A DNA stretch of 64,000 nucleotides from Prosopocoilus inquinatus (GCA_036172665.1 CM069876.1:36301001-36365000); one strand, 5' to 3'; counted from the stretch's first letter, positions 21,458-33,682 are shown. Notes: a model not told the origin generated them from the sequence alone. Numbers and translations are program-made.

Positions 21458-21612
21458 TGCTGAGTAAATTCTAACCTGAATTAATGTGTCGCATCATGGG
21501 TCTAGTGCAAGCGGGTTTCGACTTTTTTCATTTGTTTTCAATGATACAACTCGAAAACCAATTAAAATAGACCCATGGTGTGACACATCAATTCAGGCTA
21601 GAATTTGCTCAG
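21458..21612. repeat. foldback with AATTCAGG / CATGGGTC arms
   Basis: AACCTGAATTAATGTGTCGC followed by ATCATGGGTCT faces AGACCCATGGTGTGACACAT with CAATTCAGGCT. A third half arm lies at 21170-21205. Confidence 0.7.
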
Positions 21613-21699
21613 GAACTCAAAAATGTACTTACTTTACTTAAGTCAGGTTGGCGTCAGTTGGTTTGATCTTGAGATTTGTAATAAATTTGATACATTTTT

Positions 21700-21840
21700 A
21701 ATGAAAAGCTTAAGAAGCGATTTCCTGCGATCGCTTTTTGACCTGACATTGTATTAGGATTGACAACTTGAAGCCAGTTTGCTACATAGTAAGTCATCCC
21801 ATACAAGGCGGCAATGCTTGCGAACATCTCCTCGGACAAG
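21700..21840 (-). repeat. coding-like segment, inverted pair with 22488-22585
   Basis: On the minus strand, about 100 bp ending GCGATCGCAGG aligns with plus-strand 22488-22585 (ACTTACTATGTAGCAAAC against ACTTATTATCAAGCAAAC). Two of the frames stay open in both copies for most of the length. I do not recognise the product; it may be a remnant of a transposon-borne gene. Confidence 0.4.
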
Positions 21841-22680
21841 TCGTTTTGGTTTGCAGTGGAACTCTCGAGCTAACGCTTTTGCTAATGAAGCCTCGGAAAT
21901 TCATAAATTTTTAAATTTTTTTCCTTTAATTTTTTTTATACTCTGTTTTAAATTTCTTACTTGTGCAGTAGAATGAAGTGCAATATGATCAATAAGTTCG
22001 CGGTGAGTTCAGTTAACCATGAGATTCGTTGAGGTTCATTTTAATCCATGTATAGATTTTAATATTGTTTTTACTTTTAATTTTTTAAGTATTTGTTTCA
22101 AAATTTTAACTTGAGTTAAGTTGCAGGTGCAGTTAGATTAATTTGACTTTGAAATTTTTTTAAATTTATTTCTTTAATTTTAATTTTTTTAATGTTTTTT
22201 TTTTGCTTGAGTTGAATAGACTTTAGTTATTGGGCCGAATTAATTAACCTTGACATTAGTCACTTTTTAAATTTTTTACAAATTATTTTTTACATTTTTT
22301 TGAATTTTTTATTTTTTGCTTTACTTGAATACAGTTAGGTTGAGTTCAGATGAGTTGAATTAACCTTGAAATTTTGTTGAGTTTGATTTTAACATTTTTT
22401 TAATACTTCTTTTTCTTAATTAAAAAAAAAAATTGTTGCTAATCGTTTTTGATTACAACACATTTTTTTTAAACTTTCATTATTAGCAAGCATGGTCGCC
22501 TTGCATGGGGTGACTTATTATCAAGCAAACCCGCTCCAATTTATCAATCCTTATGCAATGTTAGGTCAAAAAACGATCGCAGGGTGTCGCTGTTTAATCT
22601 TAATTTTTACTTGATTTGGGCAGAGTCCAGTTGGTGGATCGGAGTTTAGTTGACCTTGAGAATCTTCGAACTGTCTTTGA

Positions 22681-23905
22681 ATCGTTTTTAATTAACACAT
22701 TTTCGCGCCCTTCTTGTATAGCTGCTTTCATGCCTTGCTTACTTTGTTTACCGCCTTCCGCCGGCCCTGTTAACAGCGGTACACAGTAACAATAAGGTAC
22801 AATGTTAATTATACAGGATGATTCGATATAAGTGTCTTGAGCCGTTAACTACAGATAGTACACAAAAAAAGAAAAACCAAAAACTTTCCTTCTTGTAAAG
22901 CTTCTAAATTTATATTTCCTTAGTCACTCTTACATAAGCTGCATTCATCCCCAGCTGCACAAAGAGATTCTGATCTGATTTACAAACGAGGGCGATTAGA
23001 ATTGCAGGAAATTAAAATTTATTGTTATTTATTTATTAGTTATAAAATTTAAAATTCTCGAGAAGATTTATTTACTTTATTAAATTTGTACAATATCAAA
23101 TGTCATAAAATGTTAAACGCAAAGGTTTCAGAGATTTACCCGAATCGCCAAAATTTACTAAAAAAAAAGAAAATGAAAAGAAAACAAATGGGTAACGCAA
23201 CAAATGAGTATCAACTAAAAACGGAGTACGTTTTCTCAAATCAAGAATTTTTTTCCTAATTCCATTGGTTTCATACCTTTTGCGATAATTAGTTTGAAAT
23301 TATTATTGTTTAAGAGTAACTTATTGATTATATTTTTCACCACCTACATAGATACTAGATTTCACGAGACCAAATCTCTTGTAGCTTGTAGAATTATTAC
23401 TTATACGTAGTTAACAGAATTTTGACACCATGTCCGTTAAATGATCGTTAAGTACTAGTCCTAAAACGGAGAAAATTCACTTTTAACCAATCATTGCTTT
23501 AAACAAATTGCTGCCCAGCACTGCAGAGTTGCCAACTCGCTGATTTTTTCACCAGATCTGGTGATTTTTTTCAAGTGGTTGCTACTTTCTGACATGATTT
23601 GCGACCTGTCTCAAATCTGGCGAAGTTTAAAGTGTTGTGCGACCATTTTGAAAAATCAAAGTTGACATAAATAAGTAAAAAAAGAAAAAAGGTTCGAGTA
23701 AATATGCAGAAGTAATTTTTCTAATATTAAGATTTGTAGTCAACATGGCCAAACTTCCCTCTCTTTCTCACTGTTTTAAATTTTTTGATCAACGACAAAC
23801 AACCAGTTAACGTTATCATATTAAAATGTATTCAAATAAAATGTTAGTGTGAGTTGGCAATTAAGAAAAGTAAAACAAAAACTAAGCTAATTCATTAAAA
23901 GCAAT
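22681..23905. other. AT-rich intron, little structure
   Basis: No gene. 23352-23370 carries TACTAGATTTCACGAGAC, which returns inverted near 25905. Around 23520 there is GAGTTGCCAACTCGC. Confidence 0.4.
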
Positions 23906-23908
23906 TAT

Positions 23909-24032
23909 ATGGCGTTTTTGCTGGCTGTCCCAGTGTGCATTGAGTGTATCTCTATATCGTTTTATTACATAAAGCTGGACCGAGATGGAGATACACTCAG
24001 TGCGCACTGGTACAGCCAGTGGAAAACGCTAT
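23909..24032. mobile_element. foldback MITE
   Basis: GGCGTTTTTGCTGGCTGTCC with GAGTGTATCTC on the left faces GAGATACACTCAGTGCGCAC and CAGCCAGTGGAAAACGC on the right. It makes an apparent plus-strand open frame that I reject as coding. Confidence 0.7.
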
Positions 24033-24522
24033 TAAATATTTATTCGTTTAAAAGAACATTGTTAAACAGCTCGACTTTGTGCAATGTACCCAGACGTCAC
24101 AAACAAATTCTTTTTTTAATTCGCAAATTGTTTAATTTAGATTACAAATACTTTCTTGTATTCAGTATAAAAGTTTGGAGATTTTTCGTATTAACGCTGT
24201 CCCAATTTGGTGATTCTTAAAGTGGGAAATTGAGATTTTCCATTTTATTCTGTTGGCAACAATGCCGCAGCAGGCCGGATACGAGGACTCCGTCTCGTAA
24301 AATCCAGTAGGTCGTGTTACGGTCGCGAGATGGTTGTGAGCATTAAATTTAAATTTTCAATTTGAAAATGGAAATGTGGAAATTTTGTCGAATACAGCGT
24401 AAAGGAAACCTTTTGCTGTATCGCTAAAGAACCTGGTGATATGTAAAAGGGGGGAAAACGAGTATCTGCTAGGTCAATATGATAAACAACGACTAGATAA
24501 ACAATTGCTTTGTTTTTAAATA

Positions 24523-24746
24523 AGCTTGTCAATTTGTCAACTTGATGTTCTCAGTCTTTCTCGTCGTAATTGTGAAAATACTTTCAATTAATACTTACTC
24601 TTATTATATTAATTCAAAGTAATTTCGTAATTATCACGATTTTACGCAGAATTACTTTGGATTAATATCATAAATATTAATTGAAAGTAATTTCCCAATT
24701 TTCACGAGAAAGACTGGGAGTGTCAAGTTGACAAATTGACAGGCTT
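24523..24746. mobile_element. foldback MITE, GTCAATTTGTCAACTTGA ends
   Basis: GCTTGTCAATTTGTCAACTT ... CAGTCTTTCTCGT on the left is inverted as ACGAGAAAGACTG ... AAGTTGACAAATTGACAGGC on the right, with arms over 60 bp. It overlaps the 3' end of the coding-like segment that starts near 25038. Confidence 0.75.
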
Positions 24747-25641
24747 ATTACAATTTGTTTCTCATCTTGCCGACGTCGCGTCGGGCGTCGTGCTCGGTTG
24801 AAGGTGTCGCACAGATCGTACGGGCAAGTCCAAATCTTCACATTAACAAATAATTTCTCATTGCCACTATTTGTAGCAACATTTACTGGTTTGCAGCACA
24901 CCTCCTTGGTATAAAAGTTGGCCGACAAAGTCCCTAGATTTATCAAATTGGTAACGCAAACTTGTCGCCATTTAATTTCCCTGCTTCGCGCCAACTTCAA
25001 AACATTGATGACAGCTGAAAGTTTCTTGCAGTCATTTACTAAATTAGTCAACAATAAAGTCTTTGTGAATAATGATCACTGATAGAGCGGCTTGAATCAC
25101 AGAAAAGGCTAATTAATTTTATTAACAAAACCGTACTTAGTAGGTACTATAATTATTTTTAGGGAAGCAAAATTTGTAGCTCTTTTTCGATATCTGCGGT
25201 TCTCGATGTCCTCCACATACGATTAGTTTCATATTTTTGGAAAACCTGTGAATGTGGCATTTTCCTTATGATTAATTTCAGTTCGTAGTAATTGATGTAT
25301 GCATCTTTTAAATTTATTCACTATTCAACTTTCCCAGATGTCGAAGATCTCCATCCACACTATTCCAAGTCCCAACGTTGATTATGCTAAATGCGTACCA
25401 TCTCACCGTGAGATGGTTAACTAACGCGTAACTAGCTGTAGGAATCTGCTTCTACGGTTCTAAATTTGTTGGTTCAGTGCAGTATTTCAACTCTTTATTC
25501 GTTTTCCTCCCTTTTATCATCAGGTTCTTTGGTGGTATAGTAAAAGGTTTCCTTTACGCTGCATTTGACGAAGGGCAAGTCTTTTTCGCTTAATTGATTA
25601 AAGCAAAGAGCCTTGTACGTGTCCTCGCATGAATAGTATCT
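24730..25641 (-). other. cluster of unrecognised coding-like segments
   Basis: Three minus-strand stretches look more protein-like than the surrounding intron. 25498-25641 follows a good acceptor (GATAATTTTAG) and encodes YYSCEDTYKALCFNQLSEKD then FVKC, to a stop. 25159-25303 encodes a stretch ending RMWRTSRTADIEKELQILLP and a stop. 24740-25038 follows an ATTTAG acceptor and contains VCVTNLINLGTLSANFYT, then EVCCKP and IWTCPYDLCDTFN. The paired cysteines and the WTCxxDLC ending vaguely recall small Ly6/uPAR-type secreted proteins, but the segments do not join in frame by clear splice signals. It could be a nested gene, a pseudogene, or chance. Confidence 0.3.
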
Positions 25642-25726
25642 AAAATTATCTCTCGTAACAAAAAAATGAAAAGAATTTGGCGAAACAGAAAATAACAAAC
25701 TCACTTGCCTTTATTCTTCGTGCTAT

Positions 25727-25852
25727 AATAATGTAATCTGTGTCAGTACTGAAAAGTGACGTGAAATATTAATTAATTTTAATCTATATAAAATTAAATT
25801 AAAATAAGCATTTCACGTCACTTTTCAGTACTGACACAGATTACATTACAGC
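25727..25852. mobile_element. foldback MITE, TAATGTAATCTGTGTCAG ends
   Basis: TAATGTAATCTGTGTCAGTA with CTGAAAAGTGACGTGAAAT is perfectly inverted at 25810-25850 as ATTTCACGTCACTTTTCAG and TACTGACACAGATTACATTA. It lies just upstream of the coding-like cluster. Confidence 0.8.
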
Positions 25853-26084
25853 AGATACGACTTGATTATTTAATTGAATCAGTCACGTCTGTGGTCACGT
25901 CCCGTCCGTCTCGTGAAATCTAGTAGGTCGTGATAATTTTATTCACTTGGTTAGCAACCAAAGTTAGCAACTACTTTTTTTTTCTACTTGTAAACCTAAA
26001 CTAGAGCAATTAATAATTTTGCTTGCTTTTCTGAAGTTAATATCCTTCTCATGACAACAAAAATTTGTAGCGGAAATGCTGAAT

Positions 26085-26343
26085 ATCAGTAATGCTGGGT
26101 TTCCACATATCCGGCATTCGAATTCTTGTTTGTGATTGGTTGATTTAAAATTTCTGAACGTTAAAGTTTTAAATCAATCACGAATAGAATTCCGAATGAA
26201 TATCAGTAATGCTGGGTTTCCACGCATCCGGCATTCGAATTCTTGTTTGTGATTGGTTGATTTAAAATTTCTGAACGTTAAAGTTTTAAATCAATCAATC
26301 ACGAATAGAATTCCGAATGCTGGAGGTGTGGAAACCCAGCATA
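26085..26343. mobile_element. foldback MITE with duplicated left arm
   Basis: ATGCTGGGTTTCCAC ends: two direct copies (26093 and 26208) of ATGCTGGGTTTCCACRYATC with GTGATTGGTTGATTTAAA, then the inverted end GGAAACCCAGCAT. The two left copies are almost identical, so the internal duplication is recent. Confidence 0.75.
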
Positions 26344-26364
26344 ACAGTCAATAAAAATTAAGTA

Positions 26365-29029
26365 CAGTGAAACCTCATCAATCCGAACACACTTTAATTG
26401 AAATCTGTTCGGCGTCTTGCCTCTTCTTCATCACAAATACGTAGTCGCCAGTGTTGCTAACTTTGCAAAGAGTGTTTTCCATTCCAGGTGATACTAATTC
26501 GCTATTTTGAATTAAAAATTCGCGCATTTTTCAACTTGAAATTTAAGTGCGTGCATTAGTCAAGCAGATAAAAATAAAACTGTCGTTAAAAAAAAATAAA
26601 TAAACCACATAAATTTCCCTTAATTCATTTAAGTATATGTCATTATCATCATAACAACATATTTTTGAATATAAAAATATATAAAAACAAGTTATTCGGG
26701 AAAACTAAAAAAAATTAATTAAATTAAAAATTATCAAAAACAAAAGAAAAAAAAACGATGGATAACCGGAAGCAACTATTTTAAGATTGGAGTCATTCTT
26801 TTTAAATGACTGAAATCAGAAAAAAATGATTTTTTTCCGGCAATAAAAATTACAAGAGAACTACGTTCTACGTGAAAAATAGCAAAAACGAAAGTAACTA
26901 AAGCAAAATCGTATCGAAAAGTGAAAGGATAGAATCAGAAACAAAAAAAAATGTATAATCACAGTTTGTCAACTGTAGATACTTACAAATATAATTCAAA
27001 CAATTAAAAAAAAGCAAACAAACAAAACAAAAGACGATTGATGCAGGGAATGACCGCAAAAAGAGAGAAGAAAAAAAAACTATTTTTCATTGAAGAAAAA
27101 TAGATAAAAGTGGAAAGAAAAACTTAACATATCAAAACAGAATTGAGAGAAAAGTTCCCCGAGAGTTAAGAAGAAAACGTGACTTCATCGAAAAAGAAAA
27201 CAAATAACATTTTTTGATGTTTATACAAAAAAAAGCTTTCATTTAAGTTTCTTTATCTGAAGAGAGAGAAAAGAAAATACGAAACTAAACTCGCATTCTG
27301 TCCGTCGCACAATTTTACTGTAATCTCGATATCCGCGAAAAACAAAAAGCGATGGAAATTAAGATAAATACTGTTTGAGCTGGCTCATTTTTTTAAATAA
27401 AAACAAACGAATGTCAATTGTGTCCTTCGACAAAAAACCCAATCGACTTCTTATGTGTTGTCAATATTCGTGAAAATAAAGGCAAAATACGTCTTTTGTG
27501 TATAGCTTCAATTTCAAGAACAAAAGGAACAAAACAAAAAAAAATAATTAATTTAAAATTTCTACAAAAATTGTATTAAAAAAATCGGTCATCGAGTAGC
27601 AAATGTTCAGAATAATATTTTCCCCCTCAATTATTGTGTAAATTCTTTTTTCCCTGTTCCCCAAAAAAAGAAAATTTCCCTGTCCTGTCAGTTGGCAACA
27701 TCAGTAGTGTTGGATATCCCCCCACATTAAGAACATTTTACATTAAAGTTGAAAGACAAAACTGAGATTTAAAAAAAAATGATTTCTTTCCGGCAATGAA
27801 CGTTATAAGAAAACTACGTTCTCTGTGAAAAATTAGCAAAAACGAAAGTAACTAAATCAAAATCGTATCAAAAAGTGAAAGAATAGAATCAGAAACAAAA
27901 AAAAAATTATAATGAGACAGTTTATCAACTGTAGATACTTAAGAGATAATCCAAATAATTAAAAAAAAGCAAACGAACAAAACAAAAGACGATTGATGCA
28001 GGGAATGACCACAAAAAGAGAAAAGATAAAAAAACTATTTTTCATTGAAGAAAAATAGATAAAAGTGGAAAAACTTAACATATCAAAACAGAATTGAGAG
28101 AAAAGTTCTTCGAGAGTTAAGAAGAAAACGTGTCTTCATCGAAGAAGAAAACAAATGACATTTTTGATGTTTATATAAAATAACTTTCATTTACGTTTTT
28201 TTATCTGAAAAGACGAAAAAAAAAACGCAAAACTAAACCCGTCGCACTTTCATTTTCAGAAAAGAAAAGAAAAACGAAACAAATAAAGAAAACCAATTAA
28301 TTTTACCATGATCTTGTTTTCCGCGGGAAACAAAAAGCGATCGTAATTAAAATAAGTACCGTTTGAATTGGCTCATTGTTTTTTTTTTTTAATAAAAACA
28401 GAAGAATGTCAATCCTGTCCTTCAACACAGATCGTCGTCAATATTCGTGAAAATAAAGGCAAAATGCGTCTTTTGTGTATAGCTTCATTTTCAAGAACAA
28501 AAGGAACAAAACAAAAGAATTTAATGAATTTTAAACTTTTAAAATTTCTTAAAAAATACATATATCATAGATCATGTAGCAAATGTTCAGAATAATATTT
28601 TCCCCCTAATTATTGTGTAAGTTCGTTATCCCTTTTTCATTAAAAAAAAATAGAATTTCTTTGTCAGTTGGCAACACCGGTAGCAGTGCCGCATTAAGAA
28701 AATGTGTCACATTAAAATTGAAAGACAAAATTGAGATTTTGAAAAAAAATACAAATTCCACTAAAATATGGAGTGGGTAAAGCAACAGTGTCAGATATTT
28801 ATAAACAAAATAAACAAAATATGAAACGTAACAGCAATGGATAAAGACCCTGGAAACAAAAATTATTGCAAATCCTGAAGTAAAAATCTAAAAACGAAAA
28901 AAACAAAAAAAAATTCATGGTTTTTGCAAATTCAACACCTCATTTACATTTATCTAATAATGTGAACAATTCGCTAAAAATTAGAACGACTCTTCACAAT
29001 TAGTTATTCGGTTTAACGAGGTTTCACTG
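26365..29029. mobile_element. 2.67-kb pogo/Tigger-like non-autonomous element
   Basis: The left end is CAGTGAAACCTCATCAATCC and the inverted right end is CAGTGAAACCTCGTTAAACC, 17 of 20 identical. TA is present on both sides, as in Tc1/mariner/pogo insertions. The interior is A-rich and non-coding, with a tandem duplication of period 955 bp: AAGACGATTGATGCAGGGAA occurs at 27031 and 27986, and TCAGTTGGCAACA ends both halves. No DDE transposase frame remains. The A-rich interior may be an older repeat trapped in the element. Confidence 0.75.
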
Positions 29030-29031
29030 TA

Positions 29032-29927
29032 GAAGGAAAGTTGTCTGAAGGCGACAACTTGTTGCTAAAATACCGGATTGTAATAATAATCAACAGTACT
29101 TATTAACCCAACCCAATTCAAACTTGCGAATATTTCATTATTAATTCATTTTTGATGAATTAAAGTTATAGAGAGTTGGGAGTGTTTCTCTCACCTTCTA
29201 TCATCATAAAACATGCTCTCTCTGTCGCAATTTAGTTGTCACGTTTCACCTTTAAATTTTGTCCCAATTCAATTGTCACATTTCAAAAATTGGGAATAAA
29301 AGTATTTGAAATACAGAAACGCACGTTAATAGGAATTGTAATTTATTTTAACACGTTTTTATTTTGCCTGGTTCCATAATCGAGAAACTGTACGTTCATG
29401 GTACCCAATTTTTTCTTAAGGCAGCATGTTTTAATTTTCCGTTTTCATAGTTTTTCATTGGGTTACAGCAAAAATTGAAATACTGCATGTCGCGTAATTT
29501 TGGTAATTTCTTGTTTTTTGATAACTCTTCTTGTAGAATTACTTATGTTCGTCATCTTGAACGCAGAACAGAAGTCATAGCGGGTGCACTCAAAAAATTG
29601 TGCATTTTTCACAATTTAATATCAACCTTCTTGCTATTAATAAACGGCAATAAAATTTCGCCAATACTGTGATTTAAACGTATTATATGGGTAGTTAATT
29701 GTAGCAAATTGCGACAGAAGGAGTATTTTTTTCAGTTTATGAGTTTGAAATTTTGTGAAGAAATAAAATATGGGTGAAACAAATTGTGTAGTATTATTTC
29801 AATAATATATTTTTCGCTTGGTGGAATCTCAAGACCCCAAATTCATTGCGATTGAAACTCTTCCGTTCGTACCACCTTTATTTCCGCGGCGAAGATATCG
29901 CAGAGACGGACATAAATTTCCACTTAC
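29032..29927. other. AT-rich intron, no feature
   Basis: No gene or repeat recognised between the pogo-like element and the LDLa exon at 29928. Confidence 0.5.
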
Positions 29928-30182
29928 TGCAACCCTGTTCGTCGGAGTTATCCCCGCAGTCATTCTTGTGGTCACATTTCTGGCTCATCTCGATGCAACG
30001 CTGGCCGTTAGCGCAGCGGAACTGATCCAAGCTGCAGGGGAACCCCGGACATCCCTGCTCGTCCTTCCCCGAACGACAGTCGAGATAACCGTTGCAGCGC
30101 TTATCTTTCGGCACACATTGCTCCGAGTGGGCGCGCGTGCCCGGACCACACCGGAAATCGTCCGGTTCGCATTTCCGGTACG
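29928..30182 (-). CDS. mgl: mgl exon: LDLa modules 3 and 4
   Basis: The exon is 255 nt and phase 1-1, with acceptor TTTTTTTCAG and donor GTAAGT. It encodes two LDLa modules back to back (codons 88-172). The first has an enlarged loop between its second and third cysteines ([11 protein letters not shown]) and ends RSGKDEQGC. The second has the full acidic cage [11 protein letters not shown]. Both keep all six cysteines. Its GC content is clearly higher than that of the surrounding introns. A long open frame on the opposite strand here is only the shadow of this exon. Confidence 0.94.
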
Positions 30183-33100
30183 CTGAAAAAAAAGAAAAAC
30201 AAACTGCTGAAACCGAATGAAATCATTAAATTTGGACATTATGATGGAAGCTATATGGCCCGTCGCGTCGGGTCAGGTTGAGTAATAGCCGGAGCTAGGC
30301 GTATCATTCGAGGTAATGACTGAACTAAGCCGTTATTCGGCGCGGACCTTGCACATTTGTCTCATTTTCGAGGGCGAATATCCGTTTCAGATGGCGCAGA
30401 ATTTCGGTTACAAATTGGGCCAATTAAGCCGGTAGAGCGCCCACTGAATAAAAAGAGACGACGTTGAACGTTGCGGGGCAATTTAAAACGTTCTTAGAGC
30501 GCCATTATAGAGATCTGCGAGCGTATAATAGACGGACGAGAGACATTTTATTTGTTCACGCTTTAGCTTCGTATAGCTTCCAATGACAGTTTCATTATTT
30601 CTTAATCCCGAAATGGTCGACAGACAATTATATTAAAGACTACTTTCCTGATTTCATTATTAACGAACGAATTTGAGCGCACCATTAAGAAAATAACGGT
30701 GAAACAAAGGTCAAGATTTATTTCAACAAGTTTTCCGTGATTCAGTGATTGACGTAATAGTGCTAATTCTATCACATTTACGAAGGTAAAATTATATTTA
30801 TCTCTTTTCCTCTAATCTATCCTATTGATGGTGGTTTCTTTCTGTTCTTTAAGAGATACCATCATCTCACTCTGTACCAACCTTGTCACCACTTCGAGTT
30901 TCAAGCTTACTAAACAAGGACCTTGCAAACGAGTTTTCATTAACATTACTTTTATACCCATGCTTAACTTCTCAAATCTGGCGTAATTTCAAGGCTGATT
31001 AATTTTTTGATAGTTGACAACACTGAGTACGAAAGAAAGGTGCTGCATTCCCAAAGTCTCTCCTGTCTATTGAATTTATCATGGATTTACTCGATTGTTA
31101 TTCAGAATAGTTTAATTACTGACAATAAATTGGCATTTATAACAAATCTCTTTGCTTAACAGCTCGGTCAAGTACAGTTCTTGAAAACTTCCAGCCAACT
31201 TTCGTCATTAATGACGGTAAACCAGTACCAACTGAATTCTTCAAGATATAACGTATGACGTATTCGTAGTTTAGTTAATACAGTAACATTTTGTTACTAC
31301 ATGTTTCTGGAAATAACAATGTTGCCGCTTCAACTATCACCAGGGAAAAGAATTCAAGCCACTGAAGGTACGTTTCCATGCATCCGTCGCACACTGTGGC
31401 CAAGACACGGCAAAAATCAAAATGTTAAAATGAAGTTAGTCGAAAAGAAACTTAATATAAATATATATTAGATCAGGAGTTAATTTATTATTTATCGTAA
31501 AAAGAGGGTAAGTACCTTTTGAAATTATCGAGTAAGTGCTAGACAAAGAGTCATATTAATTGTTGTCATTATACTCGCCATAAATTTATTGCAACATTGT
31601 TAATTATATCTTCCTTCTGAAGTGAGTTTGTTCAAAACTGAACTGTGTAATCAAATATGGAAGGTATGTTTAATTAATCGTTTCACCTATTATTATTTTT
31701 TTTGTGTTTAATAGTTTAGAAATAATCGTACAAATCATACAAATATTTTACACCTGTTATATCTTTTTGATGAAACTTTTTGTTTAGTAATTCCGAATAT
31801 CACCTGTTGGAAACCTATGTTTAAATGTTCTATACACTTTGTGTTTTCATAATAAAACTTAAAAACTTGCGCGTTTTTGCGCCACTCTGACTTTTTATTT
31901 ATTATTTGTTGTAGGTCACTTCGTGGAATTTTCTCGACATGAAAACCATATTTTTCAAAAAATCAATGAAAAATGAATTTTAAAGAATTTAAACAAACTA
32001 GAAAATTTTAGTAATTGTGTCAAATTTAAGAAAAGAAAAAATATGGAACATTTCTTTCAATAGAGGAGTCATAATTACAGAAGAAGAATTGATAAAAATG
32101 CTCCGATCAAACATGTGAGATAAATACGTACACATTCAGGAATTGGAAGTTGCAGCAGTATTTTCTCCTTTTCCTGCTACACTCTATACGGAGTATAAAA
32201 TAAATTCTATTATAGACTGAGGATAAAAGTCTGGAACACCCTAAATATTTGCTAAACTATTTTGTTTTTACAAGAACGCTCGAACTCGATTCCTACATTT
32301 CAGGTTATTTATTTTCAGCAATCATTGGGGTACAATATAAATTTCTTTTTTCGTAATAAATCTCCATTTTCATTTTTATTTACCTAGTGTTTTAATAAAT
32401 ATTTAATTTTGAATGAAGTAAACTAAATAAATATAAAACTATGGCCCGTTCACTATTAAACAGTGAAACGATGCATTTTTGACATTCTTATTGACATTGA
32501 CATTTTAGTCCAATATTTTGTTAGTCACAGTGCACCTGCATTTATCTTTACTCATTTTCTTTGTAGAGACAGTGAAAATTTTCTCACATTTCATGATAAT
32601 GAGCATTGATGTGATAATCTGCATTCAAAATACTTCATCTATTTGTTTTGTTTCTTTATTAATACTTAAACATTTGTTTCAAAAAGATTCTTATGTGACT
32701 ATAAATTTTTTTTTGTAGTCCGTAGAAAAATATGCCCGCTTGGAATTCGTAATAAAAATAGAGGTTTCCATTAAAAAAAATAAAGTTGTTTTAGTACCCT
32801 AATGGTACGCCACTGTACAAATAAATGAACTGAAATGTAGATTTATAGTAATAACTTTTCTGTCCGAGCATTTTTGCAAAAAGAAAATATTTTCGGAAAT
32901 ATTTACTTGACCAGACTTTTTCTTCACATTTTATGTATTGTTTTATCGTTCCTAAAACGAAAAAGTACTTTTCGAATTTTTATATTTTTCATGTATATTT
33001 CGACGTAATATAACTATTTTTAATGAAAAAAAATTTTTTAATAATTTTGTCCAATTTTTTATTAGTACTCAGCAACACTGCCTCGTGCGTCGTTAATTTG

Positions 33101-33310
33101 TTATTGATGCAGCGCTGCAAATCTTTTGGCGATGGCTAAAAATATTTACAATGAAATGTTATTGAGTGAAATGGCAAGGAGTGCAATCGTCCAATGTGAA
33201 GTCGATACAGTCCAAATACTAAATTTTCGTACTGTTCGCGGAATAAGTAAATAGCCCGAATTCTTTTCCCTGATTATCACTAACGTCAGATATATTTACT
33301 AGGAAGTGTG
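30183..33310. other. intron, largely featureless
   Basis: 30240-30620 is richer in GC and looks unique; it could be regulatory. 30620-33310 is AT-rich with no gene, no clear foldback and no array that I can see. Confidence 0.45.
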
Positions 33311-33315
33311 TGTAT

Positions 33316-33480
33316 TAAGCCGGATTCATTGCTAGGCGTTTTGCGTTGGCGTTAAAATTCTACACGATTCTATTGGCCCAATTTAAAAGTATATATTTTG
33401 TTTAGTTAAACGAACCAATCAAATAGCTATCCCGTAACGCGGCGATGAAAAATTGCTTAGTAATGAATTCAGCTTTAGAG
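33316..33480. mobile_element. MITE with AAGCYGGATTCATT ends
   Basis: AAGCCGGATTCATTGCTAGG on the left and, on the other strand, AAGCTGAATTCATTACTAAG on the right. It has a non-coding interior of about 165 bp. Confidence 0.6.
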
Positions 33481-33533
33481 GTTATTCGAAGTTCGTCGGT
33501 TCATTTTTGATATTTTACTTTAAACCTTCTAAG

Positions 33534-33682
33534 GGGCCTATTCTGTATCAAAAACGTTAATTTTAAAGGGCTGTTAAATTTTGTTGCTAGGGTAACATCC
33601 AATCATAAAAGTGTATTTTAAATTTTAAAGGACCTCTAAATTTTAATGGGCCGCTAATAAGTTGGAGAATGCGCCCCTATAG
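33534..33682. mobile_element. MITE with GGGGC-YATTCT ends
   Basis: GGGGCCTATTCTG on the left is inverted as GAGAATGCGCCCC on the right. Inside, TTAATTTTAAAGGGC faces a diverged AATTTTAATGGGCC arm. Confidence 0.6.

Larger units (their letters stand above)
20900..22680. repeat. degenerate T-rich tandem array
   Basis: A loose unit of about 110-140 bp recurs: AGGTTGAGTTCAGTTGGGTT, then ATTGACCTTGA, then CTTCATTTTAA, then a T-rich run TTTTTAATTTTT. Copies start near 20925, 21045, 21640, 22000, 22120, 22220, 22330 and 22620. Related units appear again at 52310-52440 and 56500-56750. It is interrupted by a foldback and by a pair of inverted coding-like segments. Confidence 0.65.

Noticed and set aside
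29818..30186. 122-codon plus-strand frame
   Set aside because: Antisense shadow of the LDLa exon 29928-30182. The same applies to plus frames at 9994-10365, 5939-6271, 15907-16263 and 17441-17731.
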